From assembly GCF_003116015.1 (NCBI RefSeq), contig NZ_LGQZ01000025.1, forward strand, positions 1 to 42,653: a stretch of 42,653 nucleotides of DNA. The letters are read 5' to 3'. Position 1 is the first letter of the stretch; every line of letters begins with the position of its first letter. The notes under the pieces are model-generated. The model did not search any database. It was not told the origin of the DNA and saw nothing but the letters and a program-made list of their open reading frames with translations. Source of the DNA: Azospirillum sp. TSO22-1 (GTDB taxonomy: Bacteria; Pseudomonadota; Alphaproteobacteria; Azospirillales; Azospirillaceae). The position numbers and the translations under genes were made by a program. Positions 37,751 to 42,653 of this stretch are shown piece after piece.

Positions 37751-38545
37751 ATGAAGGCGGATTCCATCAAACCGGCGAAGCTGGCGGACACGGTGGCCGA
37801 GCACCTGGAACGCCTGATCCTGGAAGGCGCGCTGCGCCCGGGCGAGCGCCTGCTGGCCGAGCGCGAGCTGGCCGGCAAGCTGGACATCTCACGCCCCAGC
37901 CTGCGCGACGCGCTGGCCAAGCTGGTCGAGCGCGGCGTGCTCACCACCGACCAGAACGGCGCGTGCTACGTGGCGGAGACGCTGGGCGCCACCTTCCGCG
38001 ACCCGCTGACCCGGCTGATGCGCGAGAACCCCGAGGCGACCTTCGACTACCTGGAGTTCCGCAGCACGGTGGAGGGCTCGGCCGCCTACTACGCCGCCAA
38101 GCGCGCCAACGCGGTGGACCGCGAGGCGATCAAGGAGTGCTTCGACCGCATGGTCGCTGAGCACGGCAACGACGATTCCAGCGAGGAGGCGGACGCCGAC
38201 GCCGACTTCCACCTGGCGGTCTACGAGGCGACGCACAACGTCGTGATGCTGCACATCATGCGGAGCCTGTCGGAGCTGCTGCGCAACGACATCTTCTACA
38301 ACCGCGCCAAGCTGTACGAGCGCAAGGGCGTGCGCGACCTGCTGCTCGACCAGCACCGCGCGGTGTACGAGGCGGTGATGGACGGCGACCCGGAACGCGC
38401 CCGCGCCGCTGCCGAGCATCACATCACCTACATCAACGCCGCCCTCCAGGAGATCCGCGACGCCGAGGCGCGGCTGGAGGTCTCGCTGCGCCGCATGGGC
38501 CGCGGCGACCTGGTGGACATCGGCGGGCGGCGGCGGAAGGGGTAG
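37751..38545 (+). CDS. lldR: GntR/FadR-family regulator of lactate use (LldR-like)
   Basis: A 264-residue repressor-type regulator. Residues about 8-75 are the winged helix-turn-helix (LADTVAEHLERLILEGALRPGERLLAERELAGKLDISRPSLRDALAKL, cited by position 8-57). Residues about 92-255 are the FCD effector domain with the metal-site residues DADFH, LLDQH and EHHITY. It is divergent from lldP, whose promoter region has a 19-bp palindrome. The ATG at 37751 is preferred because GGGGACGGG lies at the right distance; a GTG at 37742 would add three residues. FadR-family neighbours such as PdhR or GlcC sense other acids, so lactate is inferred from context. Confidence 0.92.
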   Translation: MKADSIKPAKLADTVAEHLERLILEGALRPGERLLAERELAGKLDISRPSLRDALAKLVERGVLTTDQNGACYVAETLGATFRDPLTRLMRENPEATFDYLEFRSTVEGSAAYYAAKRANAVDREAIKECFDRMVAEHGNDDSSEEADADADFHLAVYEATHNVVMLHIMRSLSELLRNDIFYNRAKLYERKGVRDLLLDQHRAVYEAVMDGDPERARAAAEHHITYINAALQEIRDAEARLEVSLRRMGRGDLVDIGGRRRKG

Positions 38546-38630
38546 CTTGCGACCCTCTCACGGAAGAGTCGACGCGCCGCACTCAGGTCCCTAAGATCCC
38601 CCGCCGCAGGGAGCTTACGGGAGGCCGCGC

Positions 38631-39629
38631 GTGGCTAAGAGGGACGACGGACAGGGGGGCGACCGCTTCCAGGGCACGCTGGCCGATCGGCTGGCGCGGC
38701 TGTGGCGCGCCGAGGACCCGCGCTTCGACGAGCTGCTGGACGAGGTGCTCGACGGCGGCCGGCAGGCGGTGATCGAGGCGGCGCTGGGCAAGCTGCGCGA
38801 AGGCGAGCACATGCCCTTCATGGACGACGTCGAGACGCTGGCCGAGATCGTCGAGCGCACCGGCGAGGACGGCGAGCGGCTGTCCACCAGCCTGTACTGG
38901 TTCGTCGCCGAGGTGGACGGCGACGCCCACACCCCGCCGCCGGCCGCGCAGATCGAGGAGGCCTTCAGCTCGGTGGACCTGCTGAAGCCGGGCGAGCGGG
39001 TGCGCCTGCTGCCGGTGTGGCTGGACCCCGAGCAGCTCTCCTACCTGGAGGCGACCGACCGCCGGGCGCTGCTGCGCCGGATGCTGGCGTCCTTCGACGC
39101 GGCGGTGCGCTTCGCCGCCGACCAGGAGGTCACCGCCGAGACCGACGAGGGGCCGCGCCTGCTGGCGCTGGTCGGCCTGTTCGACGAGGTCGTCGAGGAC
39201 GGCGCCGAGGACGAGGACTGGGACGACGAGGAGAGTTCCGAGGAGGTCGAGCGCATCGGCGCCGCTGTCGACACCTTCTCGGCCGGCGTGGCGCGGGCGG
39301 ACTCGCGCATCGTGCGCTGCCGGCCGGTCGGCGGGTTGACCGACCTGCTGGAGTTCGTCGCCGAGGAGCCCTGGGACGAGGCCGCCGACCTGGAGGACCT
39401 GGAGCGCTTCATCGACGTGGCGCTGGCCGAGGTCAGCGACGGCCTGCTCGACGCCGAGGTGCGCTGGACCCCCGGCGCGCTGGAGGTGGGGCTGAGCGGC
39501 TCGGACGGCCGCTGGGTGGACAGCGCCACCTTCGAGGTGCCGGAGACCCAGCTGCCCGCCGCCATCGACACGCTGAAGCGGCTGTGCCGGTCGGTGCGGC
39601 CGGCGAACGGGCCGTCGGGGACGGCGTAA
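38631..39629 (+). CDS. Acidic cytoplasmic protein, unknown function
   Basis: A 332-residue protein that I do not recognise. It has no signal peptide or membrane segment. It is strongly acidic, with a Glu/Asp stretch near residues 190-208 (EDGAEDEDWDDEESSEEVE) linking two parts: a helical N-terminal region (about 1-185) and a C-terminal region (about 210-320) that looks alpha/beta. It starts with GTG, supported by GGGAGG 6 bases upstream. It follows the lldR gene on the same strand by 85 bases but is probably separate. Coding bias matches the neighbours. Confidence 0.75.
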   Translation: MAKRDDGQGGDRFQGTLADRLARLWRAEDPRFDELLDEVLDGGRQAVIEAALGKLREGEHMPFMDDVETLAEIVERTGEDGERLSTSLYWFVAEVDGDAHTPPPAAQIEEAFSSVDLLKPGERVRLLPVWLDPEQLSYLEATDRRALLRRMLASFDAAVRFAADQEVTAETDEGPRLLALVGLFDEVVEDGAEDEDWDDEESSEEVERIGAAVDTFSAGVARADSRIVRCRPVGGLTDLLEFVAEEPWDEAADLEDLERFIDVALAEVSDGLLDAEVRWTPGALEVGLSGSDGRWVDSATFEVPETQLPAAIDTLKRLCRSVRPANGPSGTA

Positions 39630-39642
39630 GGGAACGGTCCTC

Positions 39643-40326
39643 TCAGATCGGAAAGCTCACCGCCGCCGTGGTTCCCGCGGCGTCGGAGTCGGTCGACAGC
39701 GTGTCGCCCAGCTGCGAAGCCAGTGCCTCGGCCAGCATCAGGCCGTCGTCCGACGTGGTGTCGAAGCCGGCGGGCAGCGCGCGGCCGTTGTCCTCCACCA
39801 CCAGCCGGGCGCGGGTGTCGCTCGCCTTGGTGACCATCACCTGGATCCAGCCCTGCTCGGGGAAGGCGTGGTGCAGGCTGTTCGACACCAGCTCGGCGAT
39901 GATCAGGCCGAGCGGCATCGCCTCGTACAGGCCGACGGCCACCGGCTCGGCCTTCACCGTGATCGGGATGTTGGCGAGCCCGCCCGGCGTGCCGGCCTTC
40001 ACCACCTCGCACAGCGTCTCGACGTAGCGGCCGAGGTCGACGTGGGTGCCGGCGCCGGACTCGTGGAGCTGGCGGTAGAGGATCGCCAGCGCCTCGATGC
40101 GCACCATGGTCTGCTCGTAGGCGACGCGGGCGTCCGGGTCGCGGATGCGGCCGGCCTGCAGCTTCAGCAGGCTGATGACCAGCTGCAGGCTGTTCTTGGC
40201 GCGGTGCTGCAGCTCGCGCAGCTCGGCTTCCAGCTCGCGGATGCGCGCGCCCGCATCCTCGGCCGACGTCGCCGGCGCGGCGGCGCGGTCCGGCGGCAGG
40301 TGGGGCGGGTACGGCGTCGAAGGCAT
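39643..40326 (-). CDS. Soluble HisKA_2-type sensor histidine kinase
   Basis: A 227-residue cytoplasmic kinase. After a Pro-rich N-terminus and a short coiled coil (EDAGARIRELEAELRELQ) comes the HisKA_2 H-box ELQHRAKNSLQLVISLLKLQ (His about 44). The ATPase follows, with the N-box IIAELVSNSLHHAF and the G-box VEDNGRALP. This minimal kinase has no input domain beyond the coiled coil, so it may take signals through a partner. The second glycine-rich ATP lid is weak (TTSDDGLMLAEALASQLGD), as often in this family. The ATG at 40326 is preferred over an upstream GTG at 40392 whose added residues look non-coding. HisKA_2/HWE kinases often feed the alphaproteobacterial general stress response, but no PhyR/NepR/EcfG gene is near. 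Confidence 0.88.
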   Translation of the reverse strand: MPSTPYPPHLPPDRAAAPATSAEDAGARIRELEAELRELQHRAKNSLQLVISLLKLQAGRIRDPDARVAYEQTMVRIEALAILYRQLHESGAGTHVDLGRYVETLCEVVKAGTPGGLANIPITVKAEPVAVGLYEAMPLGLIIAELVSNSLHHAFPEQGWIQVMVTKASDTRARLVVEDNGRALPAGFDTTSDDGLMLAEALASQLGDTLSTDSDAAGTTAAVSFPI

Positions 40327-40479
40327 CGCGATGGACCTGTGGCTGCGCGAACCGCGGTTCGCTTTCACATCAACTGCGGTCAATTTATGCACTTGCGGCC
40401 AGTATCGGGGAGGCTCAGAAGAAGTAGCCCTGTCGGTATAAGCGGGAGGGCAAGGAGAACAAACCCTATGATTTTAAAG

Positions 40480-40597
40480 GCATAGCCGAAAGGCCCCGGT
40501 GCGCGCCGGCCTCACCCGAAGGGGTGGGTACGCCCCGCCTGGAACGGATCTTGCCAGCGCCGGGGTAGCGCGGACGCCGTAGGCGGGAAAAGGCGTT
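40480..40597. repeat. Structured non-coding element, possibly dispersed repeat
   Basis: In the gap between the divergent kinase and esterase genes several inverted repeats nest. CCCCGGTGC (40494-40502) pairs with GCGCCGGGG (40557-40565, one G-T pair). Inside is CACCC-GAAG-GGGTG (40513-40526), and outside CGCC-GTA-GGCG (40575-40585). No reading frame looks real. The shape suggests a dispersed palindromic repeat or a small structured RNA. I could not match it to a known RNA family. Confidence 0.45.
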
Positions 40598-40630
40598 TGC
40601 ATGCCGTGGTTGCTGTGCTTGAGTGGCGCC

Positions 40631-41662
40631 ATGATCCGGATTCCATCGCTCCTGCCCCGGCGCCGCGCTGCGGCGCTGCTGATCGGCATGCTCGCCGCGG
40701 GCGCCTGCGCCGATCCCTCGGGCGGCGCCGAACGCCGGGCCGCCTCCCACCCGATGCCTTTGACGCGCGAGGCCCCCGAGCCTGAGCGCATCGGCGCCTT
40801 CGAGTTCCGCGGCGCGGTCGAGCTGTCGGGCGACCCCGCGGTCGGTGGCCTGTCCGGTCTGGCGATCACCGATGGTGGGCGGCAGTTCGTGGCCGTCGAG
40901 GACGTTGGCCGGGTGGTGCTCGGCCGCCTGCGGCACGAGAACGGCCGCCTCGTCGGCGTCGCCGACCTGCGGGTGAAGGGCCTGCCCGGCATCGGACCGC
41001 GCCACGGCCGGGCGCGCGAGAACGATTCCGAGGAGATCGTCGCGCTGCCGGACGGCGGCTGGCTGATCTCGTTCGAGGGGCGCCACCGCATCCTGCGCTA
41101 CCCGCCGGGCTTCGACGGCGAGCCGACGCCGCTGCCGCTCGCCGTGGGAATGGCGGACCTGCCGCTCAACGGCGGGATGGAGGCGCTGACCCGGCTGCCC
41201 GATGGCCGCCTGCTGGCGCTGGCCGAAGGGCCGGACGACGGTGTGCCGGAGCGTCGGGCGTGGATCTCCCGCGTGCCGCTCAAAGGGGCGGGCGACTGGG
41301 GTGCCTTGACCTACCGCGCCGCGCCGGGCTTCCGCCCGACCGGCGCCACGGCGCTGCCCAACGGCGACGTGCTGGTGCTGGAGCGCTACTTCTCGATGCT
41401 GGGCGGACTGGCGGCGCGCATCGCGCGGGTGCCCGGCACGGCGCTGGTGCCGGGCGCGGTGGTCGAGGGCGAGGAACTCGCCCGCATCCAGCCGCCGCTG
41501 CTGCTCGACAACTACGAGGGCATCGCCGCCGTTCCCGGCCCGGCCGGGGAGACGCTGGTCTACGTCGTCTCCGACGACAACTTCAACACCACGCTGCAGC
41601 GGACCTACCTGCTGCTGCTGGCGCTGCCCGACCGCCCGCTGGCGCAGGCGCCCGGCCGTTAG
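40631..41662 (+). CDS. Secreted esterase-like phytase-family protein
   Basis: A 343-residue exported protein of the family 'esterase-like activity of phytase', which takes a beta-propeller form. Residues 1-24 are an export signal (RIPSLLPRRRAAALLIGML) ending in AAGAC, a possible but imperfect lipobox, so it may be a lipoprotein. Family landmarks are VGGLSGLAITDGGRQFVAVEDVG, ENDSEEIVALPDGGWLISFEG, NGGMEALTRLPDGRLLALAEG and LLDNYEGIAAV, followed by VYVVSDDNFN. A start ten codons earlier at 40601 is also possible and has the better spaced AAAAGG site. Its stop overlaps the end of the opposite-strand 40-residue gene. The substrate is unknown; the name does not prove phytase activity. Confidence 0.85.
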   Translation: MIRIPSLLPRRRAAALLIGMLAAGACADPSGGAERRAASHPMPLTREAPEPERIGAFEFRGAVELSGDPAVGGLSGLAITDGGRQFVAVEDVGRVVLGRLRHENGRLVGVADLRVKGLPGIGPRHGRARENDSEEIVALPDGGWLISFEGRHRILRYPPGFDGEPTPLPLAVGMADLPLNGGMEALTRLPDGRLLALAEGPDDGVPERRAWISRVPLKGAGDWGALTYRAAPGFRPTGATALPNGDVLVLERYFSMLGGLAARIARVPGTALVPGAVVEGEELARIQPPLLLDNYEGIAAVPGPAGETLVYVVSDDNFNTTLQRTYLLLLALPDRPLAQAPGR

Positions 41663-41781
41663 CGCCGCACCGCGGCGGTGGAATAGACCTCGGCGGTGGT
41701 GTGCTGCATGGTGCCGAGCACCATCGACGCGCCGACGGCGATCACGACGGCCGCGGCGAATCCGAAGAACATCGCCTTCAT
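41659..41781 (-). CDS. 40-residue single-pass membrane protein
   Basis: A short gene below usual prediction limits. An ATG at 41781 has a clean GGGAGGA ribosome-binding site 6 bases upstream and encodes 40 residues: MKAMFFGFAAAVVIAVGASM, a membrane segment (about 5-24), then a short polar tail ending YSTAAVRR. Similar small proteins with one N-terminal helix and a YST/AVR-like tail are, as I recall, common in Rhodospirillales; their function is unknown. Its stop overlaps the stop of the convergent esterase gene by two bases. Confidence 0.7.
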   Translation of the reverse strand: MKAMFFGFAAAVVIAVGASMVLGTMQHTTAEVYSTAAVRR

Positions 41782-41916
41782 GTCATTCCTCCCGTTTGCG
41801 GGCGCCGTCTTCGGCAACCCTTGTCCAAAGAGGTAGAGCGGTGGTCCTGATCCCGCCAGGGGCGGGCCAAGCGAATGGCTTCACCTTTTGCCCGGCTGCC
41901 CTTTGGGCGCTCGCCG

Positions 41917-42111
41917 CTAATGCAGCACTGGCTTGCTGTCGATGGACACGATCGCCACCGTCGCGCCCTCGTCCATTTCCTTCACGAAGGCGTACGACAC
42001 TTCATTGCCGGTGATTTTTTTCCACCGATTGGGCGCCCCGACAAAGCTGAAGCCGGTCAAGACTAGGAACGACATCGCGTCTTCGAGCGACTTGAATCGC
42101 ATCGCCTCCAT
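41917..42111 (-). CDS. Small protein, unknown function
   Basis: A 64-residue soluble protein (begins MEAMRFKSLEDAMSFLVLTG) that I do not recognise. GGGGGAAAG lies just before the ATG, supporting translation. Codon use is visibly less GC-rich than in its neighbours (several AAG/AAA Lys, TTC/TTT, GAC/GAT mixed), and the upstream gap 42112-42290 is AT-rich, which suggests acquired DNA. That 179-base gap holds no gene; TTATAA at 42169-42174 on the minus strand could be a -10 element. Confidence 0.6.
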   Translation of the reverse strand: MEAMRFKSLEDAMSFLVLTGFSFVGAPNRWKKITGNEVSYAFVKEMDEGATVAIVSIDSKPVLH

Positions 42112-42290
42112 GTCTTTCCCCCTTTGGGCGCTGGCGTTCCTTCCCCTTTGCTCATTGCACCAGAAATAACTTATAACAGTAAACTATCCTTTCGAAGATT
42201 CGTTCGGCTCTTTTTCATATGCGTGTTCGCTAATTTTGCGGTGCGGACGAGGTCCGGCGCCGCTCCGGCTCAGCCCATGAGGGGAATTCG

Positions 42291-42653
42291 TCAGGGACCG
42301 GTCGCCTGCCGCAGGTAGGCGATGAGGTCGGCGCGCTGCCGGGCGTCGTCGATCCGCTGCAGCGGCATCTTGCTGCCGGGGGTGAGCGTGTCCGGCCCCA
42401 CCTCGAACAGGCGCGAGACGGTGTCCTCCGTCCACACGATGCCGCTGTTCTTCAGCGAGGCGGAGTAGCGGTAGCCCTCCACCGAGCCGGCCTTGCGGCC
42501 GAACAGGCCCCACAGCGTCGGGCCGGCGCGGCGGCCGCCGTCGGGGGTCAGCGTGTGGCACACCGCGCAGGCGCGGAACAGCGTCTGCCCGGCGGTCGGG
42601 TCGCCCGCCGCCGGCGGGTCCGCAGTGGCGGGGGGCCCCGCCGCCCCGACGAA
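42291..42653 (-). CDS. c-type cytochrome, C-terminal part
   Basis: Partial gene; its start lies right of the window. The visible 120 residues contain the haem-binding motif CAVCH (RACAVCHTLTPDGG), preceded by a Pro/Ala-rich linker that probably tethers the domain to a signal or anchor, and a likely haem-ligand Met in PGSKMPLQ. The family is class I cytochrome c (GPTLWGLFGRKAG, LIAYLRQ), an electron carrier in the periplasm. Confidence 0.92.
   Translation of the reverse strand, partial: FVGAAGPPATADPPAAGDPTAGQTLFRACAVCHTLTPDGGRRAGPTLWGLFGRKAGSVEGYRYSASLKNSGIVWTEDTVSRLFEVGPDTLTPGSKMPLQRIDDARQRADLIAYLRQATGP

Overview
This 42.7-kb, high-GC window looks chromosomal and comes from an alphaproteobacterium, most likely Rhodospirillales of the Azospirillum type. 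The case rests on the GC-rich coding bias, the rplY-pth-ychF neighbourhood, PHB synthesis genes, many two-component and c-di-GMP proteins, a HisKA_2-type kinase and a HypX-type hydrogenase maturation gene. This is inference from gene content, not from a marker gene. I found no rRNA, tRNA, CRISPR array, insertion sequence or prophage.

Layout. (1) 1-1360: end of a thiolase gene (phaA) followed by acetoacetyl-CoA reductase (phbB), each followed by a hairpin terminator. (2) 1398-4514, minus strand: an unknown 87-residue protein, a LysR regulator, an MFS exporter and a small membrane protein, with a T-N11-A type LysR operator between regulator and exporter. (3) 4644-5946: Nudix hydrolase and stand-alone EAL phosphodiesterase, overlapping tail to tail. 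(4) 6090-9232: ychF, pth and rplY (minus), interrupted by a plus-strand periplasmic pentapeptide-repeat gene with its own perfect FNR/FixK box. (5) 9318-17308: PBP4-type DD-carboxypeptidase, a divergent FHA protein, then an operon of a large hybrid histidine kinase and a PleD-like diguanylate cyclase. (6) 17436-19080: purC and a small membrane protein with a good sigma-54 promoter. (7) 19093-25583, minus strand: Fe/polyamine/phosphonate-type ABC importer (permease, ATPase, binding protein, permease) with a hybrid kinase downstream. (8) 25724-28564: hypD-hypX, one-base overlap, behind an FNR-like box. (9) 28652-38545: lactate-use region: gamma carbonic anhydrase-like protein, lutC, lutB, lutA and a Dld-II D-lactate dehydrogenase (minus), a regulator-like protein that is only an FCD sensor domain (plus), lactate permease lldP (minus) and a full-length GntR/FadR-type regulator (lldR-like, plus). 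(10) 38631-42653: acidic unknown protein, small HisKA_2 kinase, secreted phytase-like esterase, two small proteins (40 and 64 residues), and the end of a c-type cytochrome.

How it fits together. LldP would import lactate; Dld-II would oxidise D-lactate and LutABC L-lactate to pyruvate, feeding the respiratory chain. A GntR regulator encoded next to lldP probably controls both transcription units, because nearly the same 19-bp palindrome (TGGTnAAAnnAnnTGACCA) lies before lldP and before dld. The most unusual gene is the FCD-only protein at 35100-35648. It is about 64% identical by hand count to the sensor half of the neighbouring lldR, keeps the likely metal ligands, lacks any DNA-binding domain, and starts beside the second operator. 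It may be a repressor-modulating paralogue. The isolated hypD-hypX pair points to a [NiFe]-hydrogenase elsewhere in the genome that is matured in the presence of oxygen.
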